Assembly: GCF_013141725.1 (NCBI RefSeq)
Contig: NZ_WHNZ01000017.1
Span: 124,001 to 188,000 of the forward strand
DNA length: 64,000 nucleotides
Reading direction: 5' to 3'
Source: Paenibacillus planticolens
Lineage (GTDB): Bacteria > Bacillota > Bacilli > Paenibacillales > NBRC-103111
Shown in pieces: positions 1-7,194 of the stretch (the stretch's first letter is position 1; the number at the start of each line of letters is the position of its first letter). Both the position numbers and the translations under genes were made by a program. The notes beneath the pieces are model-generated. The model saw only the letters and a program-made list of their open reading frames with translations, did no database searches and was not told the origin of the DNA.

Positions 1-28
1 CGTAACTTAACAAGGGGGTCTATTCATT

Positions 29-457
29 TCAACACATGTAATCGACAATAATGTCATCAAAAATTCGGTCTGGATCATAGCTTTTTGTTAATTTTACAAA
101 TTCTTTATTTTGCAACGTGGCAAGTTGGTTTATTTCATAAAGCATTTCAGATTCTACATAGTCATTAGGTTGAATAACCGCTTTATAAATACAGCTGTCC
201 TCTTTTTCATTTAACAGCTCTATGCGGCCTACGCTATGAAACATGCGGCTCGAAACCATAACCCCAAAGCCATAAATGACTTCATCACCGGTAGGCAAAA
301 TCAATGGACTCTCAAACGTAAATTGAGACTTCTCCAGTTCCAAAATATCGATCATGGCATATTTCGTATGAATCGGTCTTTTGTTAATTTGAACAATCGT
401 TAGCTTGCCTTGCAGAGGTGAAACCAGCGATAACTTGCTTCTTTTCGTCAACATCAT
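29..457 (-). CDS. PilZ-like domain protein (putative)
   Basis: A 142-residue soluble protein with no signal peptide or membrane segment. The middle has the alternating hydrophobic pattern of a PilZ-type beta-barrel (FESPLILPTGDEVIYGF, about residues 48-64), but I do not see the arginine motif that binds cyclic di-GMP, so it may be a non-binding PilZ relative. An AAGG-rich ribosome site precedes two adjacent ATG codons. It is divergent from the Xre gene at 584, and the shared gap holds a GATAC-type palindrome. Several other genes here belong to cyclic di-GMP families (HD-GYP, degenerate GGDEF), so a signalling role is plausible but unproven. Confidence 0.5.
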   Translation of the reverse strand: MMLTKRSKLSLVSPLQGKLTIVQINKRPIHTKYAMIDILELEKSQFTFESPLILPTGDEVIYGFGVMVSSRMFHSVGRIELLNEKEDSCIYKAVIQPNDYVESEMLYEINQLATLQNKEFVKLTKSYDPDRIFDDIIVDYMC

Positions 458-476
458 ACGACCTTCACACCACCTT

Positions 477-491
477 AATACATTTTGTATC
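477..491. promoter_or_regulatory. GATAC-N5-GTATC operator-like palindrome
   Basis: AATACATTTTGTATC has one arm base off the GATAC-N5-GTATC form. It sits between the divergent PilZ-like gene and the Xre repressor gene, where an autoregulatory operator would be expected. TTGACT on the minus strand at 493-498 could be a -35 box beside it. TATAAT hexamers at 516-521 and 555-560 on the plus strand are candidate -10 boxes for the Xre gene. Binding by the Xre protein is inferred. Confidence 0.5.
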
Positions 492-583
492 TAGTCAAAT
501 GAATCTCTGCTTTGATATAATGGTTTTCTGGTATATTTCGTTAAACATAGTGGATATAATGGTAGAAAAATAAACTGTGAGGA

Positions 584-961
584 ATGATCAAGCTGAAGTA
601 TGGAGATCGTATTGCCCTCTTACGTGAAAAAAGAGGACTAACCCAAGAAGAATTATCCAACAAAATAGGAATTTCTAGGGCATCCCTTTCTCACTATGAA
701 ACAAGTCGCCGTGAACCTGATTACGAAACCATTAATAAGATTGCAACCTTTTTTAATGTTTCTATTGACTATTTGCTTGGCCGTACCAATCTTCAGCATA
801 CGATTCTTGATAACGATGTTCGGGACTTCGTAGAAAATCTTGATTTAACGGACGAGAATATTTTGCAAAAGTTTTCACTGACCGTTGACGGCAGAAAACT
901 TTCCCCGGACGAAGCGAAACGATTCATTGCTTTTGTAAGGGCTGAGCGTTCATTGGAGTAG
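584..961 (+). CDS. Xre-family repressor (phage-repressor type)
   Basis: A 125-residue cytoplasmic regulator. Residues about 8-62 form a classic HTH_3 domain (LREKRGLTQEELSNKIGIS, then SHYETSRREPDYETINKIA), closed by the DYLLGRT signature common in Xre/PBSX-type repressors. The C-terminal 60 residues are probably for oligomerisation. The ribosome site GAGGA touches the ATG, so an alternative start at the CTG at 593, which has better spacing, cannot be excluded. Its promoter region carries a GATAC-type palindrome, and the same palindrome recurs upstream of sinI and of the Wzz/kinase operon. It is the obvious candidate to bind these sites, but that is inference. Confidence 0.9.
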   Translation: MIKLKYGDRIALLREKRGLTQEELSNKIGISRASLSHYETSRREPDYETINKIATFFNVSIDYLLGRTNLQHTILDNDVRDFVENLDLTDENILQKFSLTVDGRKLSPDEAKRFIAFVRAERSLE

Positions 962-1179
962 TTTGTAAAGGAAATATTACATCCTGCGTCTGAAACTTAT
1001 GTTTGTCGATGCCCAGGTAGAGAAGAATCTGATGAATATCAATTGAAATGCTATGTTCTTGATTCATATGTAGACCTACTCCCAACGCTCAGCTTTTCTC
1101 AAAAGCAAGGAAACCGTATTCACGAAATGAGATACATTATGTATCTTTGGCGAGACAGTCTTACGAGGGGCAACCGCTT
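962..1179. promoter_or_regulatory. Intergenic stretch with a perfect GATAC palindrome
   Basis: No convincing gene. A 61-codon plus-strand frame over 1043-1228 has no ribosome site and runs into the 3' end of the recombinase gene, so I left it out. The notable content is the perfect palindrome-armed site GATACATTATGTATC at 1131-1145. It is identical to the site at 58785-58799 but is not in an obvious promoter position, lying between two 3' ends. Confidence 0.5.
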
Positions 1180-1686
1180 TTATTTATTTACACCGATATA
1201 CTTCAAAGTCACTGATGGGGCAGATTGATTAAAGAGGTCTCTAAGGACTGAGACGTTTTTTGTTTTTAAGTAGTAATGATAGCCATATGTTTTTCGAAGA
1301 GTATGAGTGCCAATGTCGGTTAAGCCAACCTGCTTGGCCGCTTGATTTAAAATTCTGTAAACTCGAATTCTCTTGATTGGATTGCCTGTTCGTTGGGACG
1401 GAAATAAGTAATTATCTTCGTCCATATATTGTATATATTCCTTGATATAGGCTTTTAACTGTGAAGAAAGCTGAAAAGTCTTTAATTTACCCGTCTTTTC
1501 CTCCCGTACGCTTACAACATTCCGATCCATCACATCCTTGACTTTCAAAGACAGAAGATCGCTTAGATGGAGTCCGGAATTAATTCCAATCGTGAAAAGA
1601 AGCCAATCTCGAATCGATTGTTCTTTCAAAACCTCTTGCAATTGTTCAATTTTCTCTTGATCTCTTATAGGCTGCACAACTTGCAT
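1180..1686 (-). CDS. Small tyrosine recombinase/integrase-like protein
   Basis: Catalytic-domain-only member of the tyrosine recombinase family, 168 residues from the ATG at 1686, which has GAGGTG six bases upstream. A GTG nine bases earlier overlaps that site. Seen motifs: HTLRKTYGYHYY (box II His and Arg) and the late active tyrosine in TLKYIGV. The box I arginine, expected in a GLRxSDLL context, is replaced by His (GLHLSDLL; CAT, one base from CGT). There is no N-terminal SAM-like DNA-binding domain, as in the short YoeC-like proteins of Bacillus. The altered arginine suggests reduced or lost catalysis. No attachment sites or phage genes lie beside it. Confidence 0.75.
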   Translation of the reverse strand: MQVVQPIRDQEKIEQLQEVLKEQSIRDWLLFTIGINSGLHLSDLLSLKVKDVMDRNVVSVREEKTGKLKTFQLSSQLKAYIKEYIQYMDEDNYLFPSQRTGNPIKRIRVYRILNQAAKQVGLTDIGTHTLRKTYGYHYYLKTKNVSVLRDLFNQSAPSVTLKYIGVNK

Positions 1687-1746
1687 GAATAGCACCTCAC
1701 ATAACCTTTATCAAATTTCATTGTATGCTACTAATTGATTTTCGCT

Positions 1747-1811
1747 ATTACATGTAATCTCAATCTTTACTCTATCAATCCTCCCAAATGCTCTATGTTA
1801 CATATTGTATC
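1747..1811. promoter_or_regulatory. Operator-like palindromes upstream of the recombinase
   Basis: Two palindromes lie upstream of the recombinase-like gene. ATTACATGTAAT is at 1747-1758. GTTACATATTGTATC at 1797-1811 has one arm base off GATAC-N5-GTATC. They sit between the recombinase and the secreted-protein gene and could serve either. No strong sigma-A promoter for the recombinase is visible. Confidence 0.4.
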
Positions 1812-1844
1812 ACAAATTTGATAAATGATCTATGCCTTTTCCTG

Positions 1845-1887
1845 TTCTCAAACGCTAATCTGCGCCCTATAATTCTTAATAAAGAAC
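1845..1887 (+). promoter_or_regulatory. Promoter with SinR-like box for the small secreted protein
   Basis: TATAAT at 1868-1873 is preceded at 17 bp by the weak -35 TTCTCA (1845-1850). Overlapping the -10 and the expected start is ATTCTTAATAAAGAAC (1872-1887), 14 of 16 matches to GTTCTTTATAAAGAAC. Its right arm AAAGAAC is a perfect complement of the SinR half-site GTTCTYT. A repressor here would block polymerase directly. Confidence 0.5.
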
Positions 1888-1929
1888 GTTTTTCGCACGC
1901 TAAAATATCATGGATGGAGGCCGCCTGCA

Positions 1930-2304
1930 TTGTTAAAAATCGTTAGGTTTCTTTTTATTATGCTGCTCCTCAGTGCAATTACGTTTCCTGTATCAGCCTA
2001 TGCCTCAGGTAATGAAAAAGGAAGTTCTCAGAAGAACAGTTTACTGTCTCAGATCACTTCGATCTTTAATCTAAGTAAATTATGGAGTGCAAGTACATAC
2101 CAGGATAATAGCAACAATGCTAGCAACAACAAGAACAATAGTAAAGACAATGATCATAATAATAACAGCAAAAATAACAATAATAACGACAAAAATAATA
2201 ACAAATGGGACGATTACGACTGGTATGATATCAGCTGGAATGACAAATATTGGAATGAACGTGCAGATTCGTATGACATATGGAAGAAGTGGTTTTGTTA
2301 TTAA
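1930..2304 (+). CDS. Small secreted Asn/Lys/Asp-rich protein
   Basis: A 124-residue protein starting at a TTG with GGAGG nine bases upstream. Residues 1-26 are a Sec signal peptide (hydrophobic FLFIMLLLSAITFPVSA, likely cleavage after AYA). Residues about 62-95 are a low-complexity run of Asn, Lys, Asp and Ser. The tail is aromatic and acidic (WDDYDWYDISWNDKYW) and ends with a lone Cys in WFCY. I recognise no family. A SinR-like box in its promoter and a strong terminator behind it suggest a single-gene biofilm or matrix-type transcript, by analogy with SinR-controlled matrix genes; this is inference. Confidence 0.7.
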   Translation: MLKIVRFLFIMLLLSAITFPVSAYASGNEKGSSQKNSLLSQITSIFNLSKLWSASTYQDNSNNASNNKNNSKDNDHNNNSKNNNNNDKNNNKWDDYDWYDISWNDKYWNERADSYDIWKKWFCY

Positions 2305-2310
2305 ACAATA

Positions 2311-2340
2311 AAACTCCGTCCGGATCAGCCGGCGGAGTTT
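2311..2340. terminator. Bidirectional rho-independent terminator
   Basis: Stem AAACTCCG pairs with CGGAGTTT, with an inner CCGG/GCCGG extension. T-runs follow on the plus strand and A-runs lie on the other side, so it can end both the secreted-protein gene and the convergent metallophosphoesterase gene. Confidence 0.85.
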
Positions 2341-2346
2341 TTGTCG

Positions 2347-3213
2347 TTATGGCAGCTTCGTTTCAAGGACGAATACCGTAATTTCAGGTCGACAATTAAA
2401 TCGGATTGGAAACAATGTTGTTCCGATCCCGCGGTTCGTATACACCTGAAACTCACTTTTCTCAAAGCCGTAAAGCCCTATTTGGTACTTTTGGCCTAGG
2501 TCCGGTGTAAAGAGACTCCCGTAAAAGGGAATTCGAATTTGTCCGCCATGGCTGTGACCCGAGAGCTGCAGATCGATTGGATGGGCGACAGCCGTATCGG
2601 CGAAATCCGGTTCATGTGCGAGCAGCAGGACAAATTCGTCCTCCTTGGCACCTTGTAAGGCATGCGGCAAATCGGGTTTTCCATGAAATATTTCATCCAG
2701 CCCGGCCACTCTTATGCGTCCATTCCCTCGTTCAATCGTTCTGTTGTCGTTGACCAGTACAGTGAATCCGGATCGTTCAAGCACATCCCTCACCCGCTCG
2801 GATGAAAGACGCATATCATGGTTGCCAAGCACCGCGAATTTTCCCATCCCGGCTTGAAGCCGCGATAGAACAGGGATCACATCATCCGTTACTTCACCGT
2901 ATTGAGAATCAAATAAATCTCCCGTAAAACAAATAATGTCGGGCTTCTGCCGCTGAATCAGAGCAACCACCCGGGCCACATGTCCGATACTGTAATGCTT
3001 GCCAATGTGTGTATCGCTGAACTGTACAATCCGTACTCCCGCAAACGCTGGTGGATAACGGCGGTACGAAAGTCGAACCGTTCTCAACTGAATCCAATAA
3101 CGCTCTCCAAAAATGCCATACAATCCGCTAAATCCCGCCAAAATCCCTAAGGATCCGGCAACAGATAAACTATGCTTGAGAAACGTCCTGCGATTGATAC
3201 GTCTATTGTTCAT
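2347..3213 (-). CDS. Calcineurin-like metallophosphoesterase, Tat-exported (YkuE/YaeI type)
   Basis: A 288-residue phosphohydrolase. The N-terminus RRINRRTFLKHSLSVAG is a twin-arginine signal (RRTFLK), so the enzyme is probably exported folded to the outer membrane face. Dinuclear metal motifs occur in order: FSDTHIG, TGDLFDS, GNHD, then LAHEPDF and SGHSHGGQ. This matches the YkuE/YaeI group of lipid-headgroup or cell-envelope phosphoesterases. It is convergent with the small secreted protein across a shared terminator. Substrate unknown. Confidence 0.9.
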   Translation of the reverse strand: MNNRRINRRTFLKHSLSVAGSLGILAGFSGLYGIFGERYWIQLRTVRLSYRRYPPAFAGVRIVQFSDTHIGKHYSIGHVARVVALIQRQKPDIICFTGDLFDSQYGEVTDDVIPVLSRLQAGMGKFAVLGNHDMRLSSERVRDVLERSGFTVLVNDNRTIERGNGRIRVAGLDEIFHGKPDLPHALQGAKEDEFVLLLAHEPDFADTAVAHPIDLQLSGHSHGGQIRIPFYGSLFTPDLGQKYQIGLYGFEKSEFQVYTNRGIGTTLFPIRFNCRPEITVFVLETKLP

Positions 3214-3301
3214 GGTCTGTTCCCCTAACCTATTCAGCGTATATGGGGCTAAATATTCAGTGGCTCATGCAAAATTTGTCGAGGGGAGGCACAAAAGTCT
3301 T

Positions 3302-3387
3302 GATACACTTTGTATAATTTTAATATTATCGGGATTGATTTCGCTGAACAAACGTGCGATAATAAACTACGAGATACGATTTGTATC
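3302..3387 (+). promoter_or_regulatory. Two GATAC-type operators upstream of sinI
   Basis: GATACACTTTGTATA (3302-3316, one arm base off) overlaps a TATAAT at 3313-3318. GATACGATTTGTATC (3373-3387, perfect arms) lies 30 bases before the sinI start. No SinR-type box is visible here, so sinI appears to be under this second operator class. No good -35 box accompanies the TATAAT. Confidence 0.55.
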
Positions 3388-3416
3388 ACAAAAGAAATGT
3401 TTTGGAGGGGTCACTT

Positions 3417-3596
3417 GTGAACAATATAAATCAGATGGATTTCGAAGAGTATGATACGGAATGGATCGATCTCATTTTGAGTGCACGTAAGATGGGTCTT
3501 ACTATGGATGATATTCGCGCATTCCTAAGAAGCCCTTTCCAGACTACTCAAAAATCGCAAAATTCAACTGAAAACGATCCTTGTATGTCCCCATAA
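3417..3596 (+). CDS. sinI: SinI-like SinR antagonist
   Basis: A 59-residue protein starting at GTG with GGAGGGG seven bases upstream. An in-frame ATG at 3381 overlaps the operator and has no ribosome site. Residues about 10-42 (YDTEWIDLILSARKMGL, then TMDDIRAFL) align with the SinI dimerisation helices of Bacillus subtilis (LDQEWVELMVEAKEANIS, PEEIRKYLL). SinI binds SinR one-to-one and pulls it off DNA, relieving repression of matrix genes. The gene is convergent with sinR, with 19 bp between stops, unlike the tandem sinI-sinR order of Bacillus, so it cannot share a transcript with sinR. GATAC-type operators precede it. Confidence 0.88.
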   Translation: MNNINQMDFEEYDTEWIDLILSARKMGLTMDDIRAFLRSPFQTTQKSQNSTENDPCMSP

Positions 3597-3615
3597 ATTC
3601 CGAAAACACTCATCG

Positions 3616-3957
3616 CTATTCATCGTTTGGTCGTTTCATTCTCCATTTGTTGAAATCCAGAAACTCCCGAAACTGCTGCTTATCAACCCCGGATGTCATA
3701 GCTTCTTTAATAATCTCATACCATTCCTGATCTAGTTCAAGCCCATTGTCTGTCGTCTGTTCCTGTTCATCAATTAACCGCTCGACAGGTACCTTCAAAA
3801 CAGTTGCAATTTTCTCAAGAAACTGAATTGAAGGATTCTTTTGAATGTCCCGTTCGAGGCTGCTAATATAAGACTTCGCAACACCTGCACGTTCAGCTAG
3901 TTCTGTCAGTGACAGGCCCTTCTCTTTCCTCAACTGTTGGACACGTTTTCCAATCAT
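3616..3957 (-). CDS. sinR: Biofilm master repressor SinR
   Basis: 113 residues, the normal SinR length. The HTH (MIGKRVQQLRKEKGLSLTEL, AGVAKSYISSLERD, NPSIQFLEKIATVL) and the C-terminal SinI-binding helices (LDQEWYEIIKEAMTSGVDKQ, FREFLDFNKWR) are nearly collinear with Bacillus subtilis SinR, which represses the eps and tapA-sipW-tasA operons. It has its own promoter with SinR-like half-sites, suggesting autoregulation. Boxes matching the SinR consensus lie at both EPS operons and at the lasso cluster. The family assignment is strong; the targets are inferred from sites. Confidence 0.95.
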   Translation of the reverse strand: MIGKRVQQLRKEKGLSLTELAERAGVAKSYISSLERDIQKNPSIQFLEKIATVLKVPVERLIDEQEQTTDNGLELDQEWYEIIKEAMTSGVDKQQFREFLDFNKWRMKRPNDE

Positions 3958-3998
3958 CCTGTATCTTCCCTCGTAATAAAGTTATAGTTGCTCTTCTA

Positions 3999-4047
3999 AT
4001 TATACCAGAATTTCTTCCAAAGAACAAATCTGTTTCTTATTAAGAAC
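3999..4047 (-). promoter_or_regulatory. sinR promoter with SinR-like sites
   Basis: On the minus strand TTGTTC (4022-4027), a 17-bp spacer and an extended -10 TGGTATAAT (TATAAT at 3999-4004). The half-site GTTCTTT (complement of AAAGAAC, 4019-4025) overlaps the -35. The near-palindrome GTTTCTTATTAAGAAC at 4032-4047 lies immediately upstream. This is what a negatively autoregulated sinR promoter would look like. Confidence 0.6.
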
Positions 4048-4050
4048 AAA

Positions 4051-4072
4051 AAAAGCCCCGCAAGGGGCTTTT
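4051..4072. terminator. Rho-independent terminator
   Basis: AAAAGCCCC-gcaa-GGGGCTTTT is a perfect stem flanked by A/T runs. It terminates the second sinR-like gene (minus strand) just before the sinR promoter, separating the two regulators into different transcripts. Confidence 0.9.
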
Positions 4073-4122
4073 GGATTTGTGTCTCTCATCATCTGGCTAG
4101 CCTTACCATAACCAATCACATT

Positions 4123-4464
4123 TCACTTCATTTTATCATTATGCCATTTCATAAACTCAATCAATATTTTAAACTCATGAATTCGTTCCTTATCAATCCC
4201 TGATTGCTTCAAATCAATGATAAAGTCCATCCACTCTTGATCAAGCTGGTGACTGGTCTCTGCATCTACGGCAATTTTCAGCAATAGTTTGAGATCTACC
4301 TTGAGCACCTCTGCGATTTTCTCCATTACATGAATAGATGGGTTCTGCTTGAGATTTCTTTCAATATTGCTTAAATAGGATTTGGAAATACCTGTCCGTT
4401 CCGAAAGTTCGGACAACGTATACCCCCTTTGTTTACGAAGACTTGAAATATTTTGACCAATCAT
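4123..4464 (-). CDS. Second SinR/SlrR-like regulator
   Basis: From the ATG at 4464 the protein begins MIGQNISSLRKQRGYTLSEL like SinR. An in-frame ATG at 4476 lies only two bases from the GGAG, so the inner start is preferred. It has an HTH (GISKSYLSNIERNLKQNPS) and a C-terminal SinI/SinR-type module (LDQEWMDFIIDLKQSGIDKE, then KILIEFMKWH). The two-regulator arrangement recalls SinR plus SlrR, where the paralogue forms mixed complexes and reprograms SinR. A TTGACA on the minus strand lies about 50 bp upstream. Whether it is a true SlrR or a second repressor cannot be told from sequence. Confidence 0.88.
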   Translation of the reverse strand: MIGQNISSLRKQRGYTLSELSERTGISKSYLSNIERNLKQNPSIHVMEKIAEVLKVDLKLLLKIAVDAETSHQLDQEWMDFIIDLKQSGIDKERIHEFKILIEFMKWHNDKMK

Positions 4465-4675
4465 GGTTATCATCACTCCACAGTGACACTTTTGGCAAGA
4501 TTTCTTTGCTTGTTAACATGTCAACACCTCGACCTCGCATAGCGGTTGCATAACTTGTTCAGGTCCAGCCCTATATTTTCTCCTATCATCTCCTTCCTGT
4601 TAATCATCATTTTCCTTCATACAGCATACATTCGGCATTTCACTCATAAGGTTTACAAAAGGGAGGGATTATGTC

Positions 4676-4852
4676 ATGTATTTACTTTCGGCAAGTGTGT
4701 GGAAAAAGGCTCAGCGTACTTATCATAAGGTCATGCATGTATACAATTCAATACTCTATAGGGACTGCCTTGACATGGAACTGAAAATAGCTTTATTTGA
4801 AAAGGTTCAGCACCATAAGCAAAAAATGTCTGGTGAACAATTATTACAATAG
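4676..4852 (+). CDS. Small hypothetical protein, 58 residues
   Basis: Starts MYLLSASVWKKAQRTYHK and ends with a charged, probably helical tail (MELKIALFEKVQHHKQKMSG). GGGAGGG lies 12 bases upstream. An overlapping shorter frame starts five bases earlier and is less convincing. No signal peptide or recognised domain. It sits between the sin locus and the last gene of EPS operon 1, which is convergent with it. Its size and place would suit a small regulatory peptide, but no function can be assigned. Confidence 0.5.
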   Translation: MYLLSASVWKKAQRTYHKVMHVYNSILYRDCLDMELKIALFEKVQHHKQKMSGEQLLQ

Positions 4853-4862
4853 GTAACCGTAT

Positions 4863-5948
4863 TCATCCTCTCGGCAAAACTACCGTTGACGTCTTTGTAT
4901 TCGATTTTTTTTGCATATATCTGATTTTCTTCCTTAATGGCTCCTCATAAAAGCGATACAAGATTGAACTCAATAAAATTGTTGCCAAAAGACTTCCTGT
5001 TATGGTAAGCGGTGTAATACTCAATTTCAATAAGCTCCAGAATGTGTACGATAGAACCAAGTTATGTATCATATAAAACGAAAAACTTATTTCACCCAAA
5101 TAAATAAATATTTTATTAGATAGAAAATTTGATATATACCCTTTTTGGAAAGCAAAAGTAAAAATAAGCAAACTAAGAAAAGGTGTAAAGAATAAATCAT
5201 ATCTAATATTTTGAATCATATTGGGTGAAAAATAAATACTTACAAATAGCAACACAATAGCTAAAATCTCAAAAATAGTAAAAGTCATTTTCGTAAGTTT
5301 TAAAATTATTATGTCTTTTATTTCTATAAATAGTAGACCTAAAGTAACACCAACTAAAAAATCGAAAGCTCGAGTTATAGGAAAAACAAAGAATAGCCAA
5401 TTATTAATTGCATCATTCTTATAGTAAGAAAACAGGAAAGATACCATTAACAGTATCAACCACAAAATACTTATGGTAGATATTTTTTTTCGACCACTTC
5501 CTAATTTTTTTATGCTTAGTACTATCATAAATGGAAAAATCGCGTAAAAAAAGAACTCGTCTGAAATACTCCACGATGGTCCATTAAAGGAAAAATTACC
5601 AACAGGAAGAAAGCTATGCACTAATAAGACGTTTGTAAATGCTTGTAGTAGATAAAGAATAAATGAATGTTTAAGTGGAATTAAAAAATAATAGGGTATT
5701 GCTAATAAAAAGGTCAATAAGTGAGTAGGGTATATCTTTGCGAATCTAGCTAGGTAAAATTTCTTGATTTCATGAACATCTATTTTTTCAAATTTGTCTC
5801 GATAATTTATACATAAAATAAACCCAGAAAGAATGAAAAAAAATGAAACCCCAATATATCCTGTCTGATAGGCTTTCCAAATACCAACATGATAGAAAAA
5901 CACCATTAAAGCTGCAATGAAGCGAAAAGATGTTAAAGGTTTTATCAT
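4863..5948 (-). CDS. Acyltransferase family 3 (EPS O-acyltransferase)
   Basis: A 361-residue polytopic membrane protein with about ten hydrophobic segments. The family start is present: MIKPLTSFRFIAALMVFFYH with the conserved RF and catalytic-type His, then FFILSGFIL. Such enzymes move acetyl or succinyl groups onto sugars of exported polysaccharides. It is the last gene of EPS operon 1, 30 bp after the aminotransferase gene. Confidence 0.88.
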   Translation of the reverse strand: MIKPLTSFRFIAALMVFFYHVGIWKAYQTGYIGVSFFFILSGFILCINYRDKFEKIDVHEIKKFYLARFAKIYPTHLLTFLLAIPYYFLIPLKHSFILYLLQAFTNVLLVHSFLPVGNFSFNGPSWSISDEFFFYAIFPFMIVLSIKKLGSGRKKISTISILWLILLMVSFLFSYYKNDAINNWLFFVFPITRAFDFLVGVTLGLLFIEIKDIIILKLTKMTFTIFEILAIVLLFVSIYFSPNMIQNIRYDLFFTPFLSLLIFTFAFQKGYISNFLSNKIFIYLGEISFSFYMIHNLVLSYTFWSLLKLSITPLTITGSLLATILLSSILYRFYEEPLRKKIRYMQKKSNTKTSTVVLPRG

Positions 5949-5980
5949 AAAATTACCACTCCCTAGTTAATCAATAACCT

Positions 5981-7150
5981 TTAAGCGCTAAAGCTCTTAG
6001 TCTTCGTTAATGACTTTTTAATACACCCAATAACCCTCGATTGCTCGTCTTCCGTTAAGTTAGATCCGGATGGCAAGCAAAGTCCCGTTTTAAACAATTG
6101 CTCGGATACACTCTCATTGTCATTATGTGCGTAATATCTAACCCCTTCAAAAAGAGGCTGCAAGTGAAGCGGTTTCCAAACCGGACGAGCTTCGATATTT
6201 TCTTCTGCCAAGACATCTAACAACCACTCGACAGATATCCCTGCCTCTTTTTCCTCTAGCACAAGAACAGTCAACCATCTATTTGATCGGGTATTTGCTA
6301 GTTCCGGCATAAATCGGACACCCGGCAGATCAGCTAATTCTTGGTAATACCGCTCAAAGACAGCTCTTCTTGCAAGTATTCTCTCCTCCAAAACTTCTAA
6401 CTGAGCCCTGCCGATTCCTGCCAATACATTACTCATTCGGTAATTATAACCCGTCTGGCTATGTTGATAGTGGGCAGCATAGTCACGCGCTTGCGTTGCA
6501 AGGAAACGTGCTCGATTCAATGCCTCTACATCATCGGAAACCAGCATCCCCCCGCCTGAAGTCGAAAGAATTTTATTCCCATTGAAAGAATAAATGCCAA
6601 ATTTCCCGAATGAACCGCTTGCTCTCCCTTTGTAGGTGGACCCCAATGATTCGGCTGCGTCTTCAATGACCGGAATATGAAAAGTATGGCATATTTCCAA
6701 GATTTCATCCATCTTCGCGCTTTGACCATATAAATTAACCACGATGACCGCTTTCGGCAATTTCCCTTCTTGAACAGCATCGAACAGGGCATGCTCTAAC
6801 GCTTGAGGGGACATGTTCCAAGAATCCGGTTCCGAATCAATAAACACCGGTGCAGCTCCCAAATAAACAATCGGATTGGCACTCGCGACAAAAGTAAGAC
6901 TTGAACAAAAGACCGTATCCCCTTCTTTTACATCAAGCAACCGCAACGCCAAATGAATAGCGGCCGTCCCCGAACTGACCGCCGCTGCATCGTTTACCCC
7001 AACGCGGGAGGCAAGCTCCTTCTCAAATGCATCGACATGCGGACCCAACGGAGCGATCCAATTTGTATCAAATGCATTTTGGATATAGGTAAGTTCATTC
7101 CCGCTCATGTGCGGAGGGGAAAGATATATTCTTTTATTATTCGAAAACAC
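5981..7150 (-). CDS. DegT/DnrJ/EryC1/StrS sugar aminotransferase (EpsN/PglE-like)
   Basis: A 389-residue PLP enzyme that aminates a 4-keto UDP-sugar. Seen: substrate/PLP segment SSGTAAIHLALR (59-70), EDAAESLGS (163-171) and the Schiff-base Lys193 in SFNGNKILSTSGGGM. With the CapD-like 4,6-dehydratase (17554) and the NeuD/PglD-like acetyltransferase next to it, it completes a route to a UDP-2,4-diacetamido-trideoxyhexose of the bacillosamine type, the usual product of such trios. Sits 44 bp from the acetyltransferase gene in EPS operon 1. Confidence 0.93.
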   Translation of the reverse strand: MFSNNKRIYLSPPHMSGNELTYIQNAFDTNWIAPLGPHVDAFEKELASRVGVNDAAAVSSGTAAIHLALRLLDVKEGDTVFCSSLTFVASANPIVYLGAAPVFIDSEPDSWNMSPQALEHALFDAVQEGKLPKAVIVVNLYGQSAKMDEILEICHTFHIPVIEDAAESLGSTYKGRASGSFGKFGIYSFNGNKILSTSGGGMLVSDDVEALNRARFLATQARDYAAHYQHSQTGYNYRMSNVLAGIGRAQLEVLEERILARRAVFERYYQELADLPGVRFMPELANTRSNRWLTVLVLEEKEAGISVEWLLDVLAEENIEARPVWKPLHLQPLFEGVRYYAHNDNESVSEQLFKTGLCLPSGSNLTEDEQSRVIGCIKKSLTKTKSFSA

Positions 7151-7194
7151 TACGCCACATCCTTTTTATGGTTTTTTAAAAAAAGCGCTGGGTA

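Noticed and set aside
1043..1228. 61-codon open frame after the Xre gene
   Set aside because: No ribosome site, no domain, overlaps the 3' end of the recombinase and contains an operator-like palindrome.
2087..2311. Overlapping frame rich in Ile/Thr inside the secreted-protein gene
   Set aside because: Low-complexity shadow of the Asn/Lys-rich reading frame, without its own ribosome site.
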